From positions 354,513 to 418,512 of the forward strand of contig NZ_JAAGOB010000004.1 of NCBI RefSeq assembly GCF_010550695.1: a DNA stretch of 64,000 bases, in the 5' to 3' direction. This document shows, piece by piece, positions 1 through 9,059 of this stretch. Position numbers and translations under genes: made by a program. The notes beneath the pieces are model-generated. The model saw only the letters and a list, made by a program, of their open reading frames with translations, was not told where the DNA came from and did not search any database. The first letter of the stretch is position 1. Each line of letters opens with the position of its first letter. This DNA comes from Phytoactinopolyspora alkaliphila. GTDB lineage: Bacteria > Actinomycetota > Actinomycetes > Jiangellales > Jiangellaceae.

Positions 1-9
1 AGTCTGCCA

Positions 10-40
10 CCAATCGCGGCCTTAACCTGGCCGCAATTGG
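10..40. promoter_or_regulatory. Inverted repeat upstream of epoxide hydrolase gene
   Basis: Twelve-base arms (CCAATCGCGGCC and GGCCGCAATTGG) match at 11 of 12 positions around a 7-base spacer. The repeat ends 16 bases before the ATG at 57. It could be an operator for a TetR- or MarR-type repressor, or the terminator of a gene to the left of the window. The sequence alone does not decide. Confidence 0.4.
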
Positions 41-56
41 CGGCAATGTTGTCCTC

Positions 57-1262
57 ATGACACACACAACAGACATCCGCCCGTACCGCATCGACATCCC
101 GCAGGCCGACCTTGACGACCTGCGCGACCGCCTGGCCCGCACACGGTGGCCCGCGGTCATCAAGGGCACCGGCTGGGAGCGTGGCGTCCCGGTCGACTAC
201 CTCAAGGAGCTGGCCGAATACTGGCGCACCGAGTTCGACTGGCGCGCACAGGAGGCCAAGCTCAACGAGTTTCCGCAGTTCGTCACCACCGTCGACGGCC
301 AGGACATCCACTTTCTGCACGTGCGCTCACCGGAGCCGAACGCGCTGCCGCTCATCCTGACCCACGGCTGGCCGAGTTCGATCGTCGAGTTCACCGCGAT
401 GATCGGCCCGCTCACCGACCCTGCGGCGTATGGCGGCGATCCCGCCGACGCATTCCACGTGGTCGTGCCATCTATTCCCGGATACGGCTTCTCAACGCCC
501 GTCCGCGAGGCAGGCTGGGGGAACCTGTTCCGGGTGGCGCAGGCGTTCGCCGAGATGATGCGCCGTCTGGGATACGAGCGTTACGCGGCTCAGGGTGGCG
601 ACGTCGGCGCCGGCGTGGCGGGGATGTTGGCCATGCTGGAGCCCGAGCGTGTCGTCGCCACCCATGTCAACGGGCCGACGCCGTATCCGTTCGGTCCTCC
701 GCTGGAACTCGACGGGCTCTCCGACGACGAGCGGGCGCGGGCCGAGCGGTTCAACGAGTTCAAGGACGACGGCCTCGGCTACTTGCATCTTCAATCAACC
801 CGCCCGCAGACCGTCGGCTACGGCCTGACCGACTCGCCCGTCCAGCAGCTCGCGTGGATCGTGGAGAAGTTCAAGGAGTGGACCGACCCGGCGGCGGAGC
901 TTCCCGACGATGCCGTGGATCGCGACCGGCTGCTGACCAACGTGAGCATCTATTGGTTCACCGGAACCGGTGTTACGGCCGCCCATTCGACATACGAGGG
1001 CATGCAGGCATTCCGTCAGTTCATCGAGGAGTCTGCCGGATTGGGGAACGACGACGACCCGTCGGCCCACGAGGATGCACCTGCCCTGCCGCCTGGCGGT
1101 GTCGCCGTGTTCGCCGCCGACAACAGCATTCGTCATCTGGTCGACCCAATGGGCAGCGTCGTTCATTGGTCCGAGTTCGACCGCGGCGGCCACTTCGCCG
1201 GCATGGAGACGCCTGACCTGCTCACCGGTGACGTGCGCCAGTTCTTCCGGGCCTACCGCTAG
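57..1262 (+). CDS. Epoxide hydrolase family protein (EHN domain plus alpha/beta hydrolase)
   Basis: A 401-residue protein of the microsomal-type epoxide hydrolase family, which adds water to epoxides to give diols. The N-terminal EHN lid region spans about residues 5-110 and the alpha/beta-hydrolase core follows. HGWP at 103-106 forms the oxyanion hole. D182 in GGDVGAG is the likely nucleophile and H379 in GGHFAG the catalytic base. There is no signal peptide, so it is probably cytosolic. Length is usual for the family. It stands alone on the plus strand, facing the SWIM/helicase pair. The substrate cannot be read from sequence, and such enzymes are often involved in detoxification. Confidence 0.88.
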   Translation: MTHTTDIRPYRIDIPQADLDDLRDRLARTRWPAVIKGTGWERGVPVDYLKELAEYWRTEFDWRAQEAKLNEFPQFVTTVDGQDIHFLHVRSPEPNALPLILTHGWPSSIVEFTAMIGPLTDPAAYGGDPADAFHVVVPSIPGYGFSTPVREAGWGNLFRVAQAFAEMMRRLGYERYAAQGGDVGAGVAGMLAMLEPERVVATHVNGPTPYPFGPPLELDGLSDDERARAERFNEFKDDGLGYLHLQSTRPQTVGYGLTDSPVQQLAWIVEKFKEWTDPAAELPDDAVDRDRLLTNVSIYWFTGTGVTAAHSTYEGMQAFRQFIEESAGLGNDDDPSAHEDAPALPPGGVAVFAADNSIRHLVDPMGSVVHWSEFDRGGHFAGMETPDLLTGDVRQFFRAYR

Positions 1263-1272
1263 CGCTCTGCAC

Positions 1273-1968
1273 CTAACGGTGACAGAGGCGGGTGAGGAGC
1301 TCGGCGGCGCGGGCCGAGGCCTCGGTGATGATGCGGTCTGCCGTCGCGGGGTCGAGCTCGGGTGCGGCGTTCGTGGAATCCGGCGACGACGGGTGGGCGT
1401 TGCGGCGCTGGAGCTCGGCCAGCACGTCGTCCTCGGCTCGGCCGCGCATCAGCAGGAGTAGGAACGGGTCGGCGTCGAGCAGCCACGACGCCTGGTAGCA
1501 CAGGGCCGCGGCGTGGGTGCAGGGATGTCCCCAGTCGTCACAGGTGCAGCGCGGTTCTAGGTCGTCGATGCCGGGCAGAAGGGACACACCTGCGTCATCG
1601 GCGGTCTCGGCCAGCTCGTACGGCATGTCGCGGTCCAGAAGGGCCGCGACGTGACCGGCCTTGGACGCGATTGCGTCCAGTAGGCGCTCCCAGTCCGCCT
1701 CGGAGAGCTCGTCGAGCGCCACCACGGTGTCGTGTGGCGTGTGGTCGTCTCCGAACACGGTCGCGGAGATACGGCCCGGGCTCACGGTGATGGTGCCGAC
1801 ATGCCCGCCGTGGGCGAAGACGCGGCCACGGCGGAGTGCGTCGGAATCCAGAGACGTGTCCTCCAGCGCGTCGATCCAGGCGTTGCCCCACCAGGTCTGC
1901 GCACGGCGGGTGCGGCGCTTGCGGGCTGGGAACGCCGGGAAGCCTTTGGCCAGCTCACTCATGGGCAC
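1273..1968 (-). CDS. SWIM zinc-finger protein, partner of SNF2 helicase
   Basis: A 231-residue protein with a SWIM zinc finger (CxCx6CxH: C141, C143, C150, H152). SWIM fingers mediate DNA or protein binding and in actinobacteria are commonly encoded directly after an SNF2-type ATPase. Its start overlaps the end of the upstream helicase gene by 14 bp, so the two are probably translationally coupled and act in one complex. Residues 1-60 are basic and Trp-rich and may contact nucleic acid. A second in-frame ATG lies two codons in. The family is well recognised but its cellular role is not defined. Confidence 0.8.
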   Translation of the reverse strand: MPMSELAKGFPAFPARKRRTRRAQTWWGNAWIDALEDTSLDSDALRRGRVFAHGGHVGTITVSPGRISATVFGDDHTPHDTVVALDELSEADWERLLDAIASKAGHVAALLDRDMPYELAETADDAGVSLLPGIDDLEPRCTCDDWGHPCTHAAALCYQASWLLDADPFLLLLMRGRAEDDVLAELQRRNAHPSSPDSTNAAPELDPATADRIITEASARAAELLTRLCHR

Positions 1969-4591
1969 CTCGAAGTTCGACGAGTTCAGCGAGCTCGGCG
2001 TCGGAAAGCTCGCTGAGGGCGGTTTCGCCGGAGCCGAGCACGGCGTCGGCGAGGTCGCGTTTGGTTTCCAGCATGGCGGCGATGCGATCCTCCACGGTGC
2101 CCTCGGCGATCAGCCGATGTACCTGGACCGGGCGGGTCTGCCCGATCCGGTAGGCGCGGTCCGTCGCCTGCTCCTCGACGGCGGGGTTCCACCAGCGGTC
2201 GTAATGGATCACGTGGCCGGCGCGGGTCAGGTTCAGCCCGGTGCCGGCGGCCTTCAGTGACAGGATGAACACCGGCGCCGCTCCGTCCGGGCTTTCCTGG
2301 AACCGGCGCACCATCTGCTCGCGCTGATCCACCGGCGTCCCGCCGTGGAGCACTTGCACCGGCACACCCTGGGCGCCCAGATGCTCATCCAGCAGGCGCG
2401 CCATGCTGACGTACTGGGTGAAGACGAGCACGGCATCGCCTTCGGATGTGATGGTGCCGACCAGCTCGTCGAGCAGGTCGAGCTTGCCCGAGCGGCCTGG
2501 TGCTCCGAGCGGCTCCTTCAGGTACTGAGCCGGGTGGTTGCAGATCTGCTTTAGTGCGGTCAGCAAGGCGAGCACCAGGCCCCGTCGGGCCATACCCTCA
2601 CTCGTCGCGATCCTGGCCATGGTGTCCCGCACGGCGGTCTCATACAGCCGCACCTGCTCAGCGGTGAGCGACACCGGCCGGTCGGTCACCGTCTTCGGCG
2701 GCAGCTCCGGCGCGATCCCGGGATCGGACTTGCGGCGGCGCAGCAGGAAGGGACCGACCAGGCGGGTGAGACGGCGCGCCGCCTCGGTGGCGTGCGGCGC
2801 CCGGCCTGATTCGATCGGATCGGCCCAGCGAGATTGGAACTGGTGGCGCGAACCCAGGAGGCCCGGCGTGGTCCAGTCCAGGATCGCCCACAGCTCGGCC
2901 AGGTTGTTCTCCACCGGGGTACCGGTCAACGCGATCCGGGCGCTCGCCGGTATGGCCCGCAGCGCTTGCGCCGTCTTCGACCGGGCGTTCTTGATGTGCT
3001 GGGCCTCGTCGGAGACGAGCATCCCCCAGGGCGCAATGGAGAGGGCGTCGTCGTTGTCACCGGCGTCGAGGCGCATCGTGCCGTAGGTGGTGATGACGAA
3101 GCCGCGGTCGGTGTGGTCGAGCACCGCCTCGATGTCCCGGGACGAGCCGTGGAACCGCCGCACTGGCGTTCCCGGAGCGAAGCGGGCGATCTCGCGCTCC
3201 CAATTGCCCATGAGCGACGCCGGACAGACGACGAGGGTCCGCCCGGCGGTGGACGGATCGGACTGACGGTGCAGATGCAGCGCGATGACGGTGATCGTCT
3301 TGCCCAGACCCATGTCGTCCGCGAGACATGCGCCGAGTCCCAATGAGGTCATCCGGTGCAGCCAGCGCAACCCGCGCAGCTGGTAGTCCCGAAGCGTCGC
3401 CCTGAGCTGGGCGGGTGCTTCGACCGGCTCATCTCCCGACTCGGGCGCCGCGATCCGGTCGCGCAGCTTCTCCAGCCAGCCCGTCGGCTCCACGGTGAAC
3501 CGCTCGCCGCCGATCTCCGCCGTTCCGGTCAACGCCGCGCCAAGCGCATCGAGGGCATTCACCGTCTTGGGCTCGGTCTCGCTCGCCTTCTCCGCGAGCC
3601 TCGGATCCACCAGGACCCACTGGCCGCGAACCTTGGCGAACGGCCCTCGGCTGGCGGCGATCACATCGAGCTCAGTCTGGGTGAGCTCGGCGCCGCCCAG
3701 AGTGAAACGCCAGCTCAGATGCAACGGCTCGATACCGTCGAACGCGAATATGTCATCCACGCGCCGACCATGGCTAGAGGGGTGCGAGAGCGGGCCCGAC
3801 GTTGGTATCACCGCGGTGACGCCGAGCTCGGTGGCGATCTCGGGCGGCCACGCCAGACCGATGCCAGCCGCGGCCAGGCGTTCCGCGCCGCCACCCAGTA
3901 GGTCGCTCACCTCGTCGTCGTCCAGGGCCAACCGGTCCGGAACCTGCTGCCTCAGCAGCCGTTCCAGAGGTGCCCAGACGCCCGCCGCCCGGCGCAGACC
4001 CAGCATCGTGGCGGCGCGGGCTCCGGGGCCGAACCGCTCCCCATCTGTCCACAGTTCGGTGAGGTCCTCGATGTTCGCCGTTTCGGCCAGAGCGTGGATC
4101 TGGACGACGGCGAGAAGGCGTTCCCCCGGCGTGCTGGCCTCCAGCGCGTCAACGCCTCCAGGCAGCTCCAAGCGCAGCGCGATACCCACGCCGGCGTTGA
4201 CATCCGGTGTCGCGAGATAGTCGGCGACGGCGTCGAGGTATTCCCGGGCATTGCGGACACCGTCCGGTGCGCGTGACTCCAGATCCTCGAGGAGCTCGTC
4301 GTCGCCGGAGCGGTCCAGACGCCAGACAACCGAGCCGGTCACGGTGTGGACGTCCGGGACTATCCGGCGCTCCTTGACCTGCTCTACGGCGACGAGCGTG
4401 GCGGCACGCCAGAATTCCACCGTGGGATGCGCGCCGGAGTGCCGAGCCCGGCAGAGCGCCGGAACCGCCTCGGCCAGGGACCACTCCACGGTGGACCCCG
4501 GATCGTCCGGGCTCCGGAAGATCAGCCGGCCGCTTCGGGGTGGAGTGTTCGGCTCGAAGGTGGTGATGCTTCGTCGGAGCTCGGAATCCAC
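1955..4591 (-). CDS. SNF2-family DEAD/DEAH-box helicase
   Basis: An 878-residue Swi2/Snf2 ATPase that would translocate on double-stranded DNA and remodel nucleoprotein. Residues 1-390 form the bacterial SNF2 N-terminal region. Two RecA-like domains follow: Walker A in DDMGLGKT (425-432), the DEAQ box (528-531), the GTPVENN motif, and motif VI in ATDRAYRIGQ near residue 830. All core motifs are intact. The downstream SWIM gene overlaps it, a pairing typical of the HepA-like actinobacterial group. The ATG at 4591 is the first in frame, and no strong ribosome site was seen before it. Transcription recycling or repair is inferred from the family. Confidence 0.88.
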   Translation of the reverse strand: MDSELRRSITTFEPNTPPRSGRLIFRSPDDPGSTVEWSLAEAVPALCRARHSGAHPTVEFWRAATLVAVEQVKERRIVPDVHTVTGSVVWRLDRSGDDELLEDLESRAPDGVRNAREYLDAVADYLATPDVNAGVGIALRLELPGGVDALEASTPGERLLAVVQIHALAETANIEDLTELWTDGERFGPGARAATMLGLRRAAGVWAPLERLLRQQVPDRLALDDDEVSDLLGGGAERLAAAGIGLAWPPEIATELGVTAVIPTSGPLSHPSSHGRRVDDIFAFDGIEPLHLSWRFTLGGAELTQTELDVIAASRGPFAKVRGQWVLVDPRLAEKASETEPKTVNALDALGAALTGTAEIGGERFTVEPTGWLEKLRDRIAAPESGDEPVEAPAQLRATLRDYQLRGLRWLHRMTSLGLGACLADDMGLGKTITVIALHLHRQSDPSTAGRTLVVCPASLMGNWEREIARFAPGTPVRRFHGSSRDIEAVLDHTDRGFVITTYGTMRLDAGDNDDALSIAPWGMLVSDEAQHIKNARSKTAQALRAIPASARIALTGTPVENNLAELWAILDWTTPGLLGSRHQFQSRWADPIESGRAPHATEAARRLTRLVGPFLLRRRKSDPGIAPELPPKTVTDRPVSLTAEQVRLYETAVRDTMARIATSEGMARRGLVLALLTALKQICNHPAQYLKEPLGAPGRSGKLDLLDELVGTITSEGDAVLVFTQYVSMARLLDEHLGAQGVPVQVLHGGTPVDQREQMVRRFQESPDGAAPVFILSLKAAGTGLNLTRAGHVIHYDRWWNPAVEEQATDRAYRIGQTRPVQVHRLIAEGTVEDRIAAMLETKRDLADAVLGSGETALSELSDAELAELVELRGAHE

Positions 4592-4776
4592 GCACTACCT
4601 CTTCTGCCGGTCCGTCTGGGCGGGATGCCCAACGCCGCCGTCACGCCGCATATTCCGCGAGCTCCGGATCGGAGGGCTGGGGGAGGCTTCTGCGGGCACT
4701 TTAAGAGCTGTCCGTGCGATGCTTTTCCCGCACGGGCCGCGACGCCCGCAGGGCCTTCCCAGCCCGCCCATTGGGG

Positions 4777-5121
4777 CTACCGAAGCGCACCGAGCGGGGC
4801 GACGACGATTCCGCCCTTCTCGCAGACCCAGTGCGGGTCGGGGCCGAGTTCCGGCTCGATCCGCATCTCATGCGGGGAGGTCTCGTCGCAGGCCTTGCAC
4901 AGGGGCCAGCGTCCTAGTCCCTGGTCGAGAAGCCGGTCCTGTACATCCTGAGCGATCTGCCCGGCGACGAACGCGGCGCCATCGGGCCACTGCTCTACCC
5001 ACCAGCGGCGCTCGGTGACGGCCTCGTCCAGAACGTCGACCGCGGCGGCCGCGTCGGCGCCGCGGGCATTGAGGTCACGGAGCACCACGGCGCGCGCCGA
5101 GAAGAGGACATCGTCGTTCAC
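4777..5121 (-). CDS. Conserved hypothetical protein with zinc-ribbon-like C-terminus
   Basis: An unrecognised protein of 114 residues from the GTG at 5121. The frame stays open to a GTG at 5211, but that start would leave only 2 bp before cutC on the other strand, and the extra N-terminus is Pro/Ala-rich and looks non-coding. The middle is rich in Trp and acidic residues (RRWWVEQWP). The C-terminal third has CxxC followed by a third Cys in HWVCEKGG, resembling a small metal-binding tail. The gene is divergent from cutC. No function can be assigned. Confidence 0.55.
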   Translation of the reverse strand: MNDDVLFSARAVVLRDLNARGADAAAAVDVLDEAVTERRWWVEQWPDGAAFVAGQIAQDVQDRLLDQGLGRWPLCKACDETSPHEMRIEPELGPDPHWVCEKGGIVVAPLGALR

Positions 5122-5213
5122 ACCATCGATGGTGCCAGGTGCCGGGCGCAGCGCGAAACGGGCTGGAACGGGCCTGACCGCCTGAGGCGGCGGAGGTGGC
5201 ACACTGTGCACCT

Positions 5214-5918
5214 ATGCAGCCCCTGCTCGAAGTCATCGTCCTCGGTGCGGCTGATGCCGCCGGGGCGGTGGAGGGTGGCGCGGACCGCCTCGAAGTGGTG
5301 ACCGACATGGGCGCCGGTGGCCTGACGCCGTCCGTCCAGACTGTGCGCGACCTCAAGCGCGCCTGTGACCTTCCGTTGCGGGTCATGCTCCGAGCCAACG
5401 ACGGCTTCGCCACCAGCGGTTCCGAGCTGTCCCGGCTGATGGGTGCCGCGCATCAGCTCTATGCCGCGGGCGCGGACGGCTTCGTTCTCGGCTTTCTCAA
5501 CCCGGCCGTGGAGATCGACGTCGACGCGACCCTTGCGCTGGTCGAGGAGCTCAGCGGGGCGCCGTGGACGTTCCACCGGGCCATCGACCAGACCCTCGAC
5601 GACGACCGTGCCTGGGAGACCGTGTCGGGCCTTCCGGGGCTGGATACGGTGCTGACCGCAGGCTCCCCGCGGGGGGTAGGGGCCGGGCTGGACGAGCTGT
5701 GCCGCCGTGCGGTCGACTCGCCGGTGGCGGCGAAGCTGATGATGGCCGGCGGCGGACTGGCGCCGGACCATGTTCCGTGGCTGGCTCGTGCGGGCGTGCG
5801 CCAGTTCCACATCGGCGCGGCGGCTCGCCCTGGCCGGTCGTGGAAGGCGTACACCGACGCCGCCTTGATCCGGTCCTGGCGCAGGCTCATCGACGATGCG
5901 GTGGCGTCGGCTCTGTGA
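5214..5918 (+). CDS. cutC: Copper homeostasis protein CutC
   Basis: A 234-residue TIM-barrel protein of the CutC family, linked to copper handling although its biochemistry is unsettled. The N-terminus has the family pattern (LLEVIVLGAADAAGAVEGGAD, RLEVVTDMG), and the FHRAIDQT and LTAGSP segments are also typical. The ATG at 5214 fits the family start better than the in-frame GTG at 5196. A GGAGG lies at 5193-5197, a long 16 bases upstream. The stop overlaps the next start (GTGA), so the DUF4031 gene is translationally coupled. Confidence 0.88.
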   Translation: MQPLLEVIVLGAADAAGAVEGGADRLEVVTDMGAGGLTPSVQTVRDLKRACDLPLRVMLRANDGFATSGSELSRLMGAAHQLYAAGADGFVLGFLNPAVEIDVDATLALVEELSGAPWTFHRAIDQTLDDDRAWETVSGLPGLDTVLTAGSPRGVGAGLDELCRRAVDSPVAAKLMMAGGGLAPDHVPWLARAGVRQFHIGAAARPGRSWKAYTDAALIRSWRRLIDDAVASAL

Positions 5919-6172
5919 TCCTCGTCGACCCGCCAGCCTGGGCCCGCTACGGACAGCTGTGGTCCCATCTCACCTCGGACCACTCGTTCGAGGAGCTGCA
6001 CATGTTCGCCGCTGAACTGGGCCTGCCCGCACGGAGCTTCGACGGTGACCACTACGACCTGCCGGAATCGATGTATCAGGCCGCCGTGGCGGCAGGAGCC
6101 GTCCCGGTCAGCGGGAAAGAGCTGGTGGCCCGGTTGGTGGCGGCGGGCCTGCGTCGCCGCAAGCGCCACTGA
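5915..6172 (+). CDS. DUF4031 domain-containing protein
   Basis: An 85-residue protein starting at a GTG that overlaps the cutC stop codon (GTGA), so translation is probably coupled. The sequence matches the small DUF4031 family: an ILVDPPAWA start, a WSHLTSD motif, FDGDHYDLPE, and a basic RRRKRH tail. The family is widespread in actinobacteria and its function is unknown. Its coupling to cutC is the only functional clue. Confidence 0.8.
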   Translation: MILVDPPAWARYGQLWSHLTSDHSFEELHMFAAELGLPARSFDGDHYDLPESMYQAAVAAGAVPVSGKELVARLVAAGLRRRKRH

Positions 6173-6216
6173 TCGCGGTTTGGGGTGACTGGCGGGGTGG
6201 CCAGGGGTGGCCGGGG

Positions 6217-6263
6217 GCGGTACGGGCGGCCGGGTGCGGTACGGGCGGCCGGTGCGGTAGGGG
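6217..6263 (+). repeat. Short GC-rich tandem repeat
   Basis: About two and a half copies of a 19-bp unit (GCGGTACGGGCGGCCGGGT) lie directly after the DUF4031 gene and just before the inverted-repeat element. The third unit is truncated. No function is evident. Confidence 0.5.
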
Positions 6264-6271
6264 TTCTGGTG

Positions 6272-6384
6272 CCTTTGCAATGCACACCTATACGCACATG
6301 GGCCGGCGGGCTGCGTGGAGGCTCGTGGTGGTGCCCTGTGCTCTGAGCTAGATCAATGATGCGTATCTGTGCGCATTGCAAAGG
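6272..6384. repeat. Dispersed inverted-repeat element, family A copy 1
   Basis: Two 26-base arms (6272-6297 and 6359-6384) are inverted copies matching at 22 of 26 positions, separated by 61 bp. Both contain CCTTTGCAATGC. The right arm is identical over all 26 bases, in inverted orientation, to the left arm of the element at 42157. The right arm also contains a GTG in frame with the following acyltransferase gene, which is why the later ATG was chosen for that gene. Likely a small non-autonomous repeat of REP or MITE type. Confidence 0.75.
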
Positions 6385-6407
6385 CTGGGGGAGGGAAACC
6401 ACAAGAG

Positions 6408-7559
6408 ATGGGATCATGCGGCCCGATCGGCCGGGCGCTCGCCAGCGTCGACGAGCGTGTCGATAGCACGCCCGAAACACGCAACCGGGCGATCGACTTC
6501 CTGCGGGTCGCCGCCATCTGCGTGGTGGTGATCTGGCACTGGGCGTTGTCCATCAATCACCGCCGAGACGGACAGCTGGTCAACCCGAACCCGGTCGAGC
6601 AAGTTCCCGGTGGATGGCTGCTTACGTGGGTGCTCCAGGTCATGCCGATCTTCTTCATCATCGGTGGATACGCGAACCTCACCGGCTGGGACTCGGTCAC
6701 GAGGCAAGGCGGCGCGGCCTACGCATTTCTCCGCAGACGCATGAGCCGCCTGCTTCTGCCAGCAGCGGTGTTCGCAGCCGTCTGGGTGCTCGTCGAGCTC
6801 ACGCTGCGGCTGACGCTGACCGACTACGCCGGTGCCCTGGATCTCATGCCGATCATCTTCACCCCGTTGTGGTTCCTCGGGGCATACGTCCTGGTGACCA
6901 TGCTGGTCCCACTTACCGCGCGTCTGCATCGCCGGTTCGGTGCCGGCGCCACGATCGCGTGGGGCGTGCTCGTCGTCGTGGTGGATCTCGCCAGGTTCGG
7001 CGTGGGTGAGGAGTGGCTGGGACTGGCCAACTCGGCATTGGTATGGATCTTTGTTCACCAGCTCGGTTATCTGTGGCGCGACGGTTCCCTCGATCCGATC
7101 GGCCGGCGCTGGGTACTCGTAATCGGCGGCTACGCCGCCGTCGCCGCAGCGACGACGTTGGACTCGTACCCGAGATCGATGGTCGCCGTCGCGGGTGAAG
7201 ACGTGAGCCACATGTGGCCGACGACGGCGGTGATCGGCGCTTTGGCGCTCGGCCAGACCGGTCTGGCCTCCCTCGCGGCGCCCGCGCTGCGCCGCTGGAT
7301 GCGGCATAGAGCCGCATACCGGCTCGTCGTCCTCCTGGGCGGCGTGCTCCTGACGATCTTCCTTTGGCATATGACCGCGCTGTTGATCGTCTTCCTCATG
7401 GTCGAGGCGCTCGGGTTCACGCCTGGCGCCGAGCCGACGCTCGAGTGGTGGTTGCTGCGGCCGTTCTGGGTGGTCGCGCCCGCGCTTGTCCTGGTGGTGT
7501 TCGTCGCCCTGTTCGCGCCGATCGAGCAGCGGATCCGCCGTGCTCTGTCGCTGACGTGA
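6408..7559 (+). CDS. Acyltransferase 3 family integral membrane protein
   Basis: A polytopic membrane protein of 383 residues from the ATG at 6408. The acyltransferase_3 family moves acyl groups onto cell-surface sugars or antibiotics. The first membrane segment starts with the typical RNRAIDFLRVAAICVVV and H-W/H residues in ICVVVIWHWALS. About ten hydrophobic segments follow and the C-terminus is basic. A longer frame begins at GTG 6369 inside the repeat arm, but GGGGGAGGG at 6386-6394 supports 6408. The acceptor substrate is unknown. Its promoter probably lies in or before the repeat. Confidence 0.8.
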   Translation: MGSCGPIGRALASVDERVDSTPETRNRAIDFLRVAAICVVVIWHWALSINHRRDGQLVNPNPVEQVPGGWLLTWVLQVMPIFFIIGGYANLTGWDSVTRQGGAAYAFLRRRMSRLLLPAAVFAAVWVLVELTLRLTLTDYAGALDLMPIIFTPLWFLGAYVLVTMLVPLTARLHRRFGAGATIAWGVLVVVVDLARFGVGEEWLGLANSALVWIFVHQLGYLWRDGSLDPIGRRWVLVIGGYAAVAAATTLDSYPRSMVAVAGEDVSHMWPTTAVIGALALGQTGLASLAAPALRRWMRHRAAYRLVVLLGGVLLTIFLWHMTALLIVFLMVEALGFTPGAEPTLEWWLLRPFWVVAPALVLVVFVALFAPIEQRIRRALSLT

Positions 7560-7621
7560 GTGGGCGGTGGGGGCGCGGGCGTGCCTCCCAAACCGGGAGT
7601 GCGGGACCGGTCCCAGCCGCT

Positions 7622-8263
7622 TCAGCCAGAGCGCAGCTCGGCGAGTTCGGCCGTGAGGTTGTGGCGGGCCGCGCTCTCCCACAGTGCCCGCCCGGTCACG
7701 GTCCGGAAGATGGGATCCCTGGCGACGAGGCTCTCCAGGACGGCGGTCCGGCCGGTGCGGAATGCGTCGTCGGGCACGTGCCTGTATTCCTCTCGCACCG
7801 CCTCGGTATAGGTGCGATAACCGTCCGGATCCCGGCCGAGCACCGACAAGTCGGCGTCGCACATGACGGCGCCGTTCGCATCGTCCGACGCGGGTTCGTG
7901 GTTGATGGTGGTCAGGACCAACCTGATCACCTCGCCGACGCGGGCGGCGGCCAGGCCGAGATCGCGTAGGCACTGTGCGGCCAGTTCGGCGCTGGCTCGC
8001 TCGTCGTCGCCGGGTCGTCCGTCGTACACGGCATCGTGGAACCACACGGCAAGCCGCACGGCGTCGGAGTCGGCAGCCTCAGCGGCCAGTGTGTCGACGG
8101 CGTTCAGAACGTCTCGCAGATGCGTGATGTCGTGGTAGCGCCGGTGCGGCTGCGACCATCGGTCCAGCAGGTCGCGACCGCACCGGATGGCGTCGTCGCC
8201 ACGGCCGGTCAGGCTGGCCCACCGGGCGGCAAGGCGAGCCTTCTCCGCCACCGCCGGCTGCAT
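7622..8263 (-). CDS. HD-superfamily phosphohydrolase-like protein
   Basis: A 213-residue protein of the predicted metal-dependent HD phosphohydrolase group (COG4339-like). WSQPHRRYHDITHL gives the first His ligand region. FHDAVYDG is the HD motif and MCDADLSVLG supplies the distal Asp. The ATG at 8263 lies 5 bp after the ideR stop, so the two are probably co-transcribed. The frame is open further upstream inside ideR, but that part reads as the antisense shadow of the repressor. The substrate is unknown. Confidence 0.78.
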   Translation of the reverse strand: MQPAVAEKARLAARWASLTGRGDDAIRCGRDLLDRWSQPHRRYHDITHLRDVLNAVDTLAAEAADSDAVRLAVWFHDAVYDGRPGDDERASAELAAQCLRDLGLAAARVGEVIRLVLTTINHEPASDDANGAVMCDADLSVLGRDPDGYRTYTEAVREEYRHVPDDAFRTGRTAVLESLVARDPIFRTVTGRALWESAARHNLTAELAELRSG

Positions 8264-8268
8264 TGGGA

Positions 8269-8952
8269 TCAGGCGGCGCTGACGAACACGTGGCTGGCGT
8301 CGCTCTGGGTGAGTTCCACGGCCTCCGTGCCCAGCAACTCGATACCGGAGTCGGTGGTGGTAGCGCGCACGGTGCGCCCGGGGGTGACCTCCGCCCGGCG
8401 CAGTGTGGCCAGAAGCTTCTCGTCGACCTGCAACGGCTCGCCGATGTGCTGGATGGTGACGTTCACGCCGGAGGAGTTGCTCGCATGGCGAAGAGTCAGA
8501 ACCCCGGCCCGGAACTCCTTCACCTCGACGTCGCTGTCCAGTTCCGCCATTCCGGGAATCGGGTTGCCGTAGGGGTCCGACGACGGCTCGTGCAGGAGGT
8601 CGACCAGGCGCCGCTCGACAGCCTCGGACACGACGTGTTCCCACCGGCAGGCTTCGTTGTGAACGAGTTCCCAGTCCAGCCCGATGACGTCTACGAGCAG
8701 CCGCTCTACCAGGCGGTGCTTGCGCATGACGCGCGTGGCCAGGACGCGGCCCTTGTCAGAGAGTTCCAGATGCCGGTCCTCGTCGACGTGGAGCAGTCCG
8801 TCGCGCTCCATGCGGGCCACCGTTTGACTCACCGTAGGGCCGGACTGGTGCAAGCGCTCGGCGATCCGGGCGCGGAGGGGCACGATGCCCTCCTCCTCAA
8901 GCTCAAAGATGGTCTTGAGGTACATCTCTGTGGTGTCGATCAGGTCGCTCAC
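8269..8952 (-). CDS. ideR: Iron-dependent repressor, DtxR/IdeR family
   Basis: A 227-residue metalloregulator that binds DNA when loaded with Fe(II) and represses iron uptake. An N-terminal winged helix (RIAERLHQSGPTVSQTV) is followed by the dimerisation domain. Every DtxR metal ligand is present at canonical numbering: M10, H79, E83, H98, C102, E105 and H106. The C-terminal part is the SH3-like third domain. The cysteine ligand and third domain argue for IdeR/DtxR rather than MntR. It leads a two-gene unit with the HD protein. No iron box was recognised in the window. Confidence 0.9.
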   Translation of the reverse strand: MSDLIDTTEMYLKTIFELEEEGIVPLRARIAERLHQSGPTVSQTVARMERDGLLHVDEDRHLELSDKGRVLATRVMRKHRLVERLLVDVIGLDWELVHNEACRWEHVVSEAVERRLVDLLHEPSSDPYGNPIPGMAELDSDVEVKEFRAGVLTLRHASNSSGVNVTIQHIGEPLQVDEKLLATLRRAEVTPGRTVRATTTDSGIELLGTEAVELTQSDASHVFVSAA

Positions 8953-9059
8953 CGAAACGCTCTCCTCGCTTATGCCAACCCGGACCCGCCAGTGCAGGCC
9001 CCGTTACCCGCTCGTGCCTCTCCACGCTCAACCATATCTCTCGGCGAGGCCTGACGCCG

